A DNA stretch of 34,978 nt from Cognatishimia sp. F0-27 (GTDB lineage: Bacteria > Pseudomonadota > Alphaproteobacteria > Rhodobacterales > Rhodobacteraceae). Shown here piece by piece: positions 8,733 through 15,715 of the stretch. Within the stretch, counting starts at the first letter, position 1; each line of letters starts with the position of its first letter. Under the pieces are notes generated by a model. The model saw only the letters and a list, made by a program, of their open reading frames with translations, had not been told where the DNA came from and ran no database searches. Location: assembly GCF_020667845.1 (NCBI RefSeq), contig NZ_JAFMPQ010000046.1, positions 1 through 34,978 on the forward strand, written 5' to 3'. The translations under genes and the position numbers were made by a program.

Positions 8733-9310
8733 GTCTTTACCTCCGGAATGTCATGCCCCGTGGCGCGCGCAAGGTCCTTGACCAGTTCGGACAGGGCTTG
8801 GAGAAGCATCAGCGTCAACCCGACAATCATCACTGTCTTGACCGGCCAGATATAGGGTCGCCACGCGGTCGAAGACCGCTCCAGCCGCCCGATCTCCTCG
8901 CTGCCGGTGACCAGCCCGGCGAAAAACTCCAGCGGCGCCATGCCCCAGTAGCCCAGCGAATAGGCCGTCGAGCCAAGCGCCCCATAGAGCAGCACGCCGA
9001 GATAGAAGATCAGGAACAGAACCGTGAACACATCGATCGCCGCCTTTCGGCGCAGCGACCAATTGCCGTAAAACAGATCCATCCGCACATGCGCGCCGCT
9101 CAAAACCGCGTAAGGGCCGCCAAGCATATAATAGGCGACCATGGTGAATTGAGCGACTTCGAGCGTCCAGAGCGAGGGGAGGAAAAAGGTCTTGGAGATC
9201 GAAGACCACAGCAGGATCCCCATCAACACAAACACCCCATACATCACCACAAGCCCGATCTTGTGGTTCAGCCCGTCAATCAGGCGCGCAAAGCGCAGCA
9301 GGGCACTCAT
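8729..9310 (-). CDS. dctQ: TRAP transporter small permease, DctQ family
   Basis: Small membrane subunit of the TRAP transporter, 193 residues, with about four hydrophobic segments (for example IGLVVMYGVFVLMGILLW and AIDVFTVLFLIFYLGVLLYGAL). The DctQ pattern of WSLRRKAAIDV after HVRMDLFYGN is clear. Length and C-terminus place it in the longer DctQ type used with FcbT/TakP-like binding proteins. The ATG at 9310 overlaps the stop of the amidohydrolase gene (ATGA), which decides the start; an upstream in-frame ATG at 9358 would add 16 polar residues inside the previous gene. Confidence 0.93.
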   Translation of the reverse strand: MSALLRFARLIDGLNHKIGLVVMYGVFVLMGILLWSSISKTFFLPSLWTLEVAQFTMVAYYMLGGPYAVLSGAHVRMDLFYGNWSLRRKAAIDVFTVLFLIFYLGVLLYGALGSTAYSLGYWGMAPLEFFAGLVTGSEEIGRLERSSTAWRPYIWPVKTVMIVGLTLMLLQALSELVKDLARATGHDIPEVKT

Positions 9311-10086
9311 CCGGCGGCCTCCGTCCGGCGCAACGCGGCGCGCGTTTGGTCGATCCATGCGCCCAGCGTCGTGGCCATGGCGTGCTGCCGGGCCTGATCC
9401 GGCACAAGGTCGTTCCGGATCTCGATCATCACGTTGAGCAATCCATTGGGCGCGCCGTGCAGGTCGAGCGTATGCGCGACACCATCCGCGGCGGAATACG
9501 GCTCGTTGAGCCGGGTTTCATGGCCGATGCCGGGCGGAACGGAGGCCATCATGGCCTTGGCAAAGCGATCGTCGACACCGTGCAGCACGCCAAGCTCCAC
9601 CGCGCGGGTGGTCCCGCCAAAGACAGGCGTGAAGCTGTGCACCGTCACCATCAATGTCAGGCTTGCGCGATGCTCCGCAATCTGGGCCGCCAGCGTATGC
9701 CGGAAGGGGTCATAGACCGCGGCGACCCGGGCGGCGCGTGCCGCAGGTGACAGCCCGATATTACCGGGAATGTCATACTGCTCGCTTCGGGCCGGGATGG
9801 CGCTCGGCGCGTCAGGCGGGCGATTGCAATCATAGACAAGCCGCGAAACGGTGCCTTCCACGAGGATCGCGCCGGTGTCGCGCGCCAGCTGCGTTGCCAC
9901 GCCCAGAGCGCCGGGATCCCACGCGATATGAGACCGCCTCGCAGCCGCATCGAGCCCAAGATTGTCCAGCGTGTCCGGGATCTGGTTGGCGGCATGTTCG
10001 CACACAACGATGACCGAGGGCGCCGGCCCGAACCGGGTCACCCGGACGGCCTCTCCGACATCGCTGATGCTGATTTCCGATTCCAT
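9307..10086 (-). CDS. N-formylglutamate amidohydrolase (HutG/FGase) family protein
   Basis: Zinc-type amidohydrolase of the N-formylglutamate amidohydrolase family, 259 residues, cytoplasmic. Motifs seen: VVCEHAANQIP at 28-37, HIAWDPGALG at 53-62, SRLVYDCNRPP at 81-91, TVHSFTPVF near 149-157 and IEIRNDL near 222-228. It is the first gene of the operon, directly downstream of the divergent regulatory region. No histidine-degradation genes accompany it, so hydrolysis of N-formylglutamate is not supported by context. In this operon it may instead cleave a glutamyl amide after the amine has been oxidised, releasing glutamate. That role is inference; the family assignment is firm. Confidence 0.9.
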   Translation of the reverse strand: MESEISISDVGEAVRVTRFGPAPSVIVVCEHAANQIPDTLDNLGLDAAARRSHIAWDPGALGVATQLARDTGAILVEGTVSRLVYDCNRPPDAPSAIPARSEQYDIPGNIGLSPAARAARVAAVYDPFRHTLAAQIAEHRASLTLMVTVHSFTPVFGGTTRAVELGVLHGVDDRFAKAMMASVPPGIGHETRLNEPYSAADGVAHTLDLHGAPNGLLNVMIEIRNDLVPDQARQHAMATTLGAWIDQTRAALRRTEAAG

Positions 10087-10096
10087 TGGTCAAGGA

Positions 10097-10121
10097 TTGA
10101 CAGGCTTGTGTGACCTGTCAA
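10097..10121. promoter_or_regulatory. Candidate RpiR operator in the divergent promoter region
   Basis: A perfect 8-bp inverted repeat, TTGACAGG and CCTGTCAA, with a 9-base spacer lies 10 bases from the start codon of the minus-strand operon and 82 bases upstream of the rpiR-type gene. A direct repeat TGTGTGA occurs at 10107-10113 and 10131-10137, and a second weaker palindrome centres on CTTGACAAG at 10168-10176. RpiR-family repressors commonly bind such inverted repeats in divergent promoters. The outer arms also contain TTGACA, so binding could occlude a -35 element. No experimental support is visible in sequence alone. Confidence 0.55.
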
Positions 10122-10203
10122 CGGATTTCCTGTGTGAATCTTTACCGCGGCGTATCCGCTGTGCAATTCTTGACAAGTTGCGCCGGAGAGGGACACTGGG
10201 GGC

Positions 10204-11058
10204 ATGACCGTATCGGACCGGCTGATTGCCAATCGCGAAGACCTGACCCCGGCGGAGCGTCAGCTTCTCGATACATTGCTGGATGACTACCCGATTGCCG
10301 GGCTTGGCAGCATCACCGAACTTGCCAGGACCGCCGCGGTCTCGACCACCACCGTCGCCCGGATGCTCCAGAAAGCCGGGTTTGACGGCTTTCCGCAGTT
10401 TCAGGCCGCCCTGCGGATGGAACTCAAGGAGATGATCTCCGACCCGGTGTCGAAGCGGAAGGCGTGGCAGCACGATCTGCCCGAGGAGCACATCCTCAGC
10501 CGGTATGCCCGGCGCGGGATCGAAAACCAGCAGCGCAGCCTCGACGATGTGGACCCCGAAACCTTCGACCGGCTCTGCCACATGCTCGGAGACCCCGGGC
10601 GGACGATCTACATCGTCGGCGGGCGGATCACCGGGACATTGGCGCATTATCTCTATCTGCACCTCCAGATGATCCGCCCCAAGGTCCGGCTGGTTGCACG
10701 TGGCGGCTCCTGGCCCCATGACCTGCTCGATCTCCGGCCCGATGACGTGGTGGTGGCCTTTGATGTGCGCCGCTACGAGAACGCGACGCTCCAGATGACC
10801 CAGATGTGCCACGAACGCGGGGCCGATATCGTGCTTTTCACTGACCAGTGGCGCTCTCCCGTGCACCGGATCGCCACGCTCACCTTCTCTACCCGCATCG
10901 TTGTGCCCTCGGCCTGGGATACCTGTCTGCCGCTGCTGATGCTGATCGAATGCACCATCGCGGCGCTTCAGGAAGCGATGTGGGAAACCGTCAAACACCG
11001 CACCGACGCGCTCGAAGCGGCCTTCGACCAGACAAAGCTGTTCCGCAAATTCACCTGA
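10204..11058 (+). CDS. MurR/RpiR family transcriptional regulator
   Basis: Transcription factor of the RpiR family, 284 residues. The N-terminal domain has a helix-turn-helix around 33-66 (SITELARTAAVSTTTVARML followed by GFDGFPQFQAAL), the usual RpiR form. The C-terminal half (about 120-260) is a SIS sugar-isomerase-like effector domain, with RTIYIVGGRITGTLAHYL near 132-149 and the DVVVAFDVRRYENATLQM strand-helix. These domains usually bind phosphorylated sugars or related small metabolites. It is transcribed away from the TRAP/ligase operon across a 117-base region that holds an inverted repeat, so it most likely controls that operon and itself. GGAGAGGG lies before the ATG. Confidence 0.92.
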   Translation: MTVSDRLIANREDLTPAERQLLDTLLDDYPIAGLGSITELARTAAVSTTTVARMLQKAGFDGFPQFQAALRMELKEMISDPVSKRKAWQHDLPEEHILSRYARRGIENQQRSLDDVDPETFDRLCHMLGDPGRTIYIVGGRITGTLAHYLYLHLQMIRPKVRLVARGGSWPHDLLDLRPDDVVVAFDVRRYENATLQMTQMCHERGADIVLFTDQWRSPVHRIATLTFSTRIVVPSAWDTCLPLLMLIECTIAALQEAMWETVKHRTDALEAAFDQTKLFRKFT

Positions 11059-11154
11059 GACGCCGGTCCGCACCGGCTCCGGGCAGTCCACACGTCCGGC
11101 AATCGACCTGCGCCGCGTCACCCCATGCATTGTCGGAGCCCCGGTGCCGCGGCA
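11059..11154. other. Convergent spacer between the RpiR and LysR genes
   Basis: A perfect 6-bp hairpin, GCCGGT and ACCGGC with a CCGC loop, lies at 11062-11077 immediately after the rpiR-type stop but has no T-run. The spacer otherwise holds nothing recognisable. Confidence 0.4.
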
Positions 11155-12057
11155 TCACCCTTCGGCGCGGGCCTCCAGCGCCGCCACCAGCTGCTGTCCG
11201 AATTTCGAAGAGGCCACCGGCAGCGAGCGCCCTTTCATCTGGCCAAGCAGCAAGCGTCCGGGCGGCACATCCTTTCCGGACAGGGGTCTATGAGCGATCG
11301 CATCGGTTGCCCCGACATTGAGGCCGATCGGGATCTGAAACCCGACCGCGTTTTCGCGGGTCACATAATGCCGGATCAGTTCAAAGGATTCCGTTTCGAC
11401 CATCGGCGAGAGCGTGCGCCCGCGTCGCGTGGCGCCCAACTCAAGAAGGTGCCGCACCCCATAGGCCGCCGAGGGCAGCACAAGCTTGTAATTCAGGCAA
11501 TCGCGCAGCCGCAGCACGGGTTTCTCGACAAGGGGTTCTGTCCGCTGGAAGAGGGCATGCACCGTTTGGGGCAGGGCGTAGAGCACGTCAAACTCCACAA
11601 GGTGCACCGGTTCGAACACCAGCGCGAGGTCGCTGCTGTAGGAGGCAAGGTCACGCTCTGCTTGTGCGCGGTCGCGCACATTGACCGAAAAGGTCACGCC
11701 CGGATGCGCCGCGCGATAGAGCGCGATCTGCTCGGGAAGGAAATAGGGCAGCAAGGCCTGTGAGCAGGCGATGGAGATATGGCCGCGGCGTTCTCCGGAG
11801 AGGTCTGCCACCTGCGACTGCACGCGCGCGAGATCGGTGCGTTGAAGGCGGATATGCTGCATCAAGAGTTCGCCCGCCGGGTTGAGCCGCATGCCGCGCG
11901 GCAATCGCTCGAAGATCGGCCAGCCGAATTCCTGCTCGAAACTCTGAATGCGGCGGTTGAGGGCGGACGCGGTGAGGTTGGTGTCCTCCGCGGCCTTGCG
12001 GATCGATCCCGCGCGCACCACCGCGTCAATCAGTTCGAATGTCCTCAAGTATCTCAT
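11155..12057 (-). CDS. LysR family transcriptional regulator
   Basis: LysR-type regulator, 300 residues. The N-terminal winged helix-turn-helix is clear at about 1-60: TFELIDAVVRAGSIRKAAEDTNLTASALNRRIQSFEQEFGWPIFER. The remaining part is the substrate-binding-like effector domain, starting near residue 90 with GHISIACSQALLPYFLP and containing DLALVFEP near 143-150. It is divergent from the ABC transporter operon across 135 bases that contain a T-N11-A LysR-type box, so it probably activates that operon in response to the transported compound or a breakdown product. The start gives the normal short N-terminus. Confidence 0.94.
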   Translation of the reverse strand: MRYLRTFELIDAVVRAGSIRKAAEDTNLTASALNRRIQSFEQEFGWPIFERLPRGMRLNPAGELLMQHIRLQRTDLARVQSQVADLSGERRGHISIACSQALLPYFLPEQIALYRAAHPGVTFSVNVRDRAQAERDLASYSSDLALVFEPVHLVEFDVLYALPQTVHALFQRTEPLVEKPVLRLRDCLNYKLVLPSAAYGVRHLLELGATRRGRTLSPMVETESFELIRHYVTRENAVGFQIPIGLNVGATDAIAHRPLSGKDVPPGRLLLGQMKGRSLPVASSKFGQQLVAALEARAEG

Positions 12058-12081
12058 ATCGCGCCTCGTTTGCCGTAGCGT

Positions 12082-12106
12082 TGCGAAAATTGCACCGGTT
12101 GGGTGC
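12082..12106. promoter_or_regulatory. Candidate LysR binding site (T-N11-A box) in the divergent promoter
   Basis: TGCGAAAATTGCA at 12082-12094 matches the T-N11-A rule with complementary TGC and GCA ends, and overlaps a second perfect inverted repeat, GCACC and GGTGC with spacer GGTTG, at 12092-12106. It sits between the LysR start at 12057 and the transporter start at 12193. An AT-rich CTTTTATAGCAT at about 12106-12117 could supply a -10 region for the transporter operon. Confidence 0.5.
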
Positions 12107-12192
12107 TTTTATAGCATTAGATGTGCGCGCTGTTCCAATGCAGCGTGGGGGAAATGCGATTCCATTCCTCCCAGCCAACAGCGAGGCCGCCC

Positions 12193-13800
12193 ATGACCGC
12201 CCAGACTTCCCGCCGCAATTTTCTCAAGATGGGGGCCGCCGGCGCGTCGATGCTGCCCTTCCTGCGTGCCATGCCAGCCGGAGCGCAAGGCAGCGACACG
12301 CTGGTCGTTGTCACCGGCGCGACCATCAACAGCCTCGATCTGCACCGCACCGGGACCAGCCGGGCCTCGTATCAGGTCGGCATCAACTGCTATGACCGCC
12401 TGCTGACCTTCGGCACCAAGGAGGCGCCCGGTGGCGGGCTGTCTTACGATTACACCGTGATCGAGCCCGAGCTTGCCGAAAGCTGGACCGAATCCGACGA
12501 CGGGCTGACGCTGACCTTCAAGCTCAAGCCCGACGCGACCTTCTGGGACGGGCGCAAGGTCACCGCGCAGGACGTCAAATGGTCTTTCGACCGCGCGGTC
12601 TCCGTCGGCGGTTTCCCGACGGTCCAGATGAAGGCGGGCGGGTTGGAACGCCCGGATCAGTTCATCGCCGAGGACGAAGAGACCTTTGTCATCAAGCTGG
12701 ACCGCCCGTCAAAGCTCACCATCCCCGATCTCGCCGTGCCGGTGCCCTACATCATCAATGCCGTCGAAGCGCAGGAAAACGCGACCGAAGACGATCCTTG
12801 GGCGATGGAATACCTGCACACCACGCCCGCAGGCTCCGGCGCCTACAAGGTCGCGCGCTGGACGCCGGGCGAGCAGCTTGTCTATGACCGCAACGACGCC
12901 TGGGTTGGCGGACCGCTGCCCGCGGTCAAGCGCGTGGTGATCCGCGAAGTGCCAAGCCCCGCCACCCGCCGCGCGCTTCTCGAACGCGGCGACGTGCAGG
13001 TGGCCTTCGACATCCCCGACAAGGACGCCGCAGAGCTCGCCGAGACGCTCGACGTCTTCTCCACCCCGGTCGAAAACTGCATTCACTGCCTGTGCCCGAA
13101 CTTCGCCTTCGAGCCGTTCCAGGACGCCAATGTCCGCAAGGCCATCGCCTATGCCGTGCCTTACGAAGACATCTTTCAGGCAGCGGCCTTCGGGCGTGGC
13201 TTGCCAATGTATGGCGGCGAGGAGGAGATCACCGACATCGCTTGGCCGCGCAAGACGCAGTATTACACCGATCTCGACAAGGCGCGCGAACTCATGGCCG
13301 CCTCCGCTTATCCTGATGGCTTCGAGGTGCCGCTCTCGATCAGCCTCGATCTGGCGTCGTGGATGGAACCCACGGCCCTTCTGGTGCAGGAAGCGCTGGG
13401 CAAGATCGGCATCACCGTCGAGATCGAAAAGATCCCCGGTGCCAACTGGCGCACGGCGGTTCTGGTTGAAAAGCGCCTGCCGCTGCATCTCGAAAATTTC
13501 GGCGGCTGGCTGAACACGCCCGATTACTACTTCTTCTGGGCCTACCAGGACGGGCACCTGTTCAACTCGTCGAACTACCGCAACGAGGAGATCGAGGATC
13601 TGGTCAACGCCACGCTGCACATGCCCATGGACGACCCCGAATACGCGCCCAAGATCAAGCGCATGTTCGAAATCGTGCTGGACGAGCTGCCGCGCATTCC
13701 GCTCTATCAACCGGCGCTCAACGTCGCCACAAACGGCGCGGAGGGCTACGAATTCTGGTTCCACCGCCAGCTTGACGTGCGCGTTCTGAAAGCGGTCTGA
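12193..13800 (+). CDS. ABC transporter substrate-binding protein, peptide/opine family (SBP_bac_5), Tat-exported
   Basis: Periplasmic solute-binding protein of the dipeptide/oligopeptide (PepT) transporter class, 535 residues. The N-terminus has a twin-arginine motif SRRNFLK at 6-12, a hydrophobic stretch and a likely AGAQG cleavage region. The mature part carries the family pattern: ELAESWTESDDGLTLTFKLKPDATFWDG near 95-120, VKWSFDRAV near 126-134, and NVRKAIAYAVPYEDI near 313-327. The ATG at 12193 is preferred over one at 12121 because it gives a clean Tat signal. It is first in the operon with two permeases and a fused ATPase. Association with allophanate hydrolase suggests a small nitrogen-rich ligand rather than peptides; that is inference. 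Confidence 0.94.
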   Translation: MTAQTSRRNFLKMGAAGASMLPFLRAMPAGAQGSDTLVVVTGATINSLDLHRTGTSRASYQVGINCYDRLLTFGTKEAPGGGLSYDYTVIEPELAESWTESDDGLTLTFKLKPDATFWDGRKVTAQDVKWSFDRAVSVGGFPTVQMKAGGLERPDQFIAEDEETFVIKLDRPSKLTIPDLAVPVPYIINAVEAQENATEDDPWAMEYLHTTPAGSGAYKVARWTPGEQLVYDRNDAWVGGPLPAVKRVVIREVPSPATRRALLERGDVQVAFDIPDKDAAELAETLDVFSTPVENCIHCLCPNFAFEPFQDANVRKAIAYAVPYEDIFQAAAFGRGLPMYGGEEEITDIAWPRKTQYYTDLDKARELMAASAYPDGFEVPLSISLDLASWMEPTALLVQEALGKIGITVEIEKIPGANWRTAVLVEKRLPLHLENFGGWLNTPDYYFFWAYQDGHLFNSSNYRNEEIEDLVNATLHMPMDDPEYAPKIKRMFEIVLDELPRIPLYQPALNVATNGAEGYEFWFHRQLDVRVLKAV

Positions 13801-13803
13801 CCC

Positions 13804-14838
13804 ATGCTGTCGTCCCATCCCCGGCTGCGCGCGACCTTGTGGCGCGTGGCCCAATCCATCCCCGTGGTGATCGGCGTCGTGGTGATCAGCTTCCTGCTGA
13901 CCCGCGCGCTGCCGGGCGATCCGGCGGTCTATTTCGCCGGGGTGGCGGCGGACGCGGCCTCGATCGAGGAAACCCGCGTCGCCATGGGGCTGGACAAACC
14001 GCTGCCGCAGCAATTCGTGCTCTATGTCGGGGATCTGATGCGTGGCGATCTGGGCATGTCTTTGTCGAGCGGGCGGTCGGTGGTCGATGATCTGGCCAAC
14101 CGTCTGCCGGCGTCGCTGGAACTGACCCTGACGGCGCTGGTGCTTGCGGTGGTGATCGCAGTGCCGCTCGGCGTGCTGGCCGCAACGCGCCCGGGCACAT
14201 GGGTCGACCATCTGTGCCGGGTGGTGGTCACGGCGGGCGTGTCGCTGCCCACCTTCTTCACCGGTATCCTGCTGATCTACATCTTCTATTACCTCATGGG
14301 CATCGCGCCCTCTCCGCTCGGACGGCTCGATTTCATCTACCTCTCGCCCGACCACGTCACCGGCTTCTACCTGATCGACGCGGCGCTGATGGGCGATTGG
14401 GAAACATGGCGCGGCGCGGCCAAGCAGCTTATCCTGCCCGCCTCGACGCTGGCGCTCTTCACGCTCGCACCCATCGCGCGGATGACCCGTGCCGCGATGC
14501 TCACGGCGCTGTCGTCAGATTTCATCCGCACCGCGCGCGCCGCGGGCTTGTCGAGCCGGACGGTGCTCTATCGCTACGCCTTCCGCAACGCGCTGTTGCC
14601 GGTGGTAACCACGCTCGGCATGGTCTTTTCATTCGCGCTCGGCGCCAATGTGCTGGTCGAGAAGGTCTTCGCATGGCCGGGCATCGGTTCCTACGCGGTC
14701 GAAGCGCTCGTGGTCTCCGACTACGCCGCCGTGCAGGGTTTCGTGCTGGCCATGGCGCTCCTCTTCGTGGCGCTTAACCTCGTGATCGACCTGCTTTACA
14801 CCGCCATCGATCCGCGCATCGGGTTTGACGCAAAATGA
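13804..14838 (+). CDS. ABC transporter permease, DppB family
   Basis: Inner-membrane permease of the dipeptide-type ABC transporter, 344 residues, about six membrane segments. Typical landmarks: VIGVVVISFLLTRALPGDPAVYFAG near the N-terminus, DKPLPQQFVLYVGDLMRGDLGMS near 63-85, and the ATPase-coupling EAA loop region FIRTARAAGLSSRTVLYRYAFRNALLPV near 240-267. It starts three bases after the binding-protein stop and overlaps the next permease gene by four bases. Confidence 0.95.
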   Translation: MLSSHPRLRATLWRVAQSIPVVIGVVVISFLLTRALPGDPAVYFAGVAADAASIEETRVAMGLDKPLPQQFVLYVGDLMRGDLGMSLSSGRSVVDDLANRLPASLELTLTALVLAVVIAVPLGVLAATRPGTWVDHLCRVVVTAGVSLPTFFTGILLIYIFYYLMGIAPSPLGRLDFIYLSPDHVTGFYLIDAALMGDWETWRGAAKQLILPASTLALFTLAPIARMTRAAMLTALSSDFIRTARAAGLSSRTVLYRYAFRNALLPVVTTLGMVFSFALGANVLVEKVFAWPGIGSYAVEALVVSDYAAVQGFVLAMALLFVALNLVIDLLYTAIDPRIGFDAK

Positions 14839-15710
14839 CCCAGGCCACCGATCCCGCCCACGCCGCTGACAGCACGCTTGGCCATGTGCTCTACGTGCTG
14901 CGGGCCAATCCGGTGACCATGCTGGCTTTCGGCATGTTCGCCTTCCTGATCCTGTCGGCCATCTTCGGGCCCGCGCTTGTGCCCTACGATCCTCTTGCCA
15001 CCAACGCCGCCGCCGCGCTGCAACCGCCCTCCGCCGCGCATTGGTTCGGCACCGATCAGGTCGGGCGCGACGTGTTCAGCCGGGTGATCGTGGCAACCCG
15101 GCTTGATCTGTCGATCTCCGTGGCCGCCGTGGCGCTGTCCTTTGTGGTGGGTTCGATCCTCGGCTGCATCGCGGGCTATTGGGGCGGCTGGCTCGACAGC
15201 GTGCTCAACCGCTTTCTCGACACGATCATGGCGTTTCCGCTCTTTGTGCTGGCGATGGGCATCGTCGCGGCCCTCGGCAACACCATCGAAAACATCATCT
15301 ACGCCACCGCGATCATCAACATGCCCTTCTACGCCCGGCTGGTGCGCGCAGAGGTCAACATCCGCCGCGATGCGGGCTTTGTGCGCGCCGCCAAGCTGGC
15401 GGGCAGCTCCGATATCCGCGTGCTCGCGACCCAGATTTTCCCCAACGCGCTGCCGCCGATGATGGTGCAGGTCTCGCTCAACCTCGGCTGGGCGATCCTG
15501 AACGCGGCGGGGCTGTCCTTCATCGGCCTCGGCGTCAGCCCGCCAACGGCGGAATGGGGCATCATGGTGGCCGAAGGCGCAAATTTCATCGTCTCCGGCG
15601 AATGGTGGCTGGCGGTGTTCCCCGGGCTCTGGCTGATGTTCGCGGTGTTTACCTTCAATCTTCTGGGTGACGGTCTGCGCGACATCGTCGACCCGCGCAA
15701 AAGGACGTAA
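14835..15710 (+). CDS. ABC transporter permease, DppC family
   Basis: Second inner-membrane permease, 291 residues, pairing with the DppB-like subunit. Family signs: LVPYDPLATNAAAALQPPSAAHWFGTDQVGRDVFSR near 53-88, six hydrophobic segments, and the coupling loop GFVRAAKLAGSSDIRVLATQIFPNALPPMMV near 181-211. The C-terminal NLLGDGLRDIVDPRKR is characteristic of DppC/OppC. The start overlaps the upstream gene as ATGA, and the ATPase gene follows after five bases. Confidence 0.95.
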   Translation: MTQATDPAHAADSTLGHVLYVLRANPVTMLAFGMFAFLILSAIFGPALVPYDPLATNAAAALQPPSAAHWFGTDQVGRDVFSRVIVATRLDLSISVAAVALSFVVGSILGCIAGYWGGWLDSVLNRFLDTIMAFPLFVLAMGIVAALGNTIENIIYATAIINMPFYARLVRAEVNIRRDAGFVRAAKLAGSSDIRVLATQIFPNALPPMMVQVSLNLGWAILNAAGLSFIGLGVSPPTAEWGIMVAEGANFIVSGEWWLAVFPGLWLMFAVFTFNLLGDGLRDIVDPRKRT

Positions 15711-15715
15711 ACCCG

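Noticed and set aside
10169-10174. TTGACA as a -35 element for the rpiR-type gene
   Set aside because: It lies only about 30 bases from the start codon with no acceptable -10 at the right distance; it is better explained as part of a palindrome.
12709-14355. 548-codon open frame antisense to the binding-protein and permease genes
   Set aside because: Composition (His, Arg, Gln and Gly rich) and full overlap with recognisable transporter genes mark it as a shadow.
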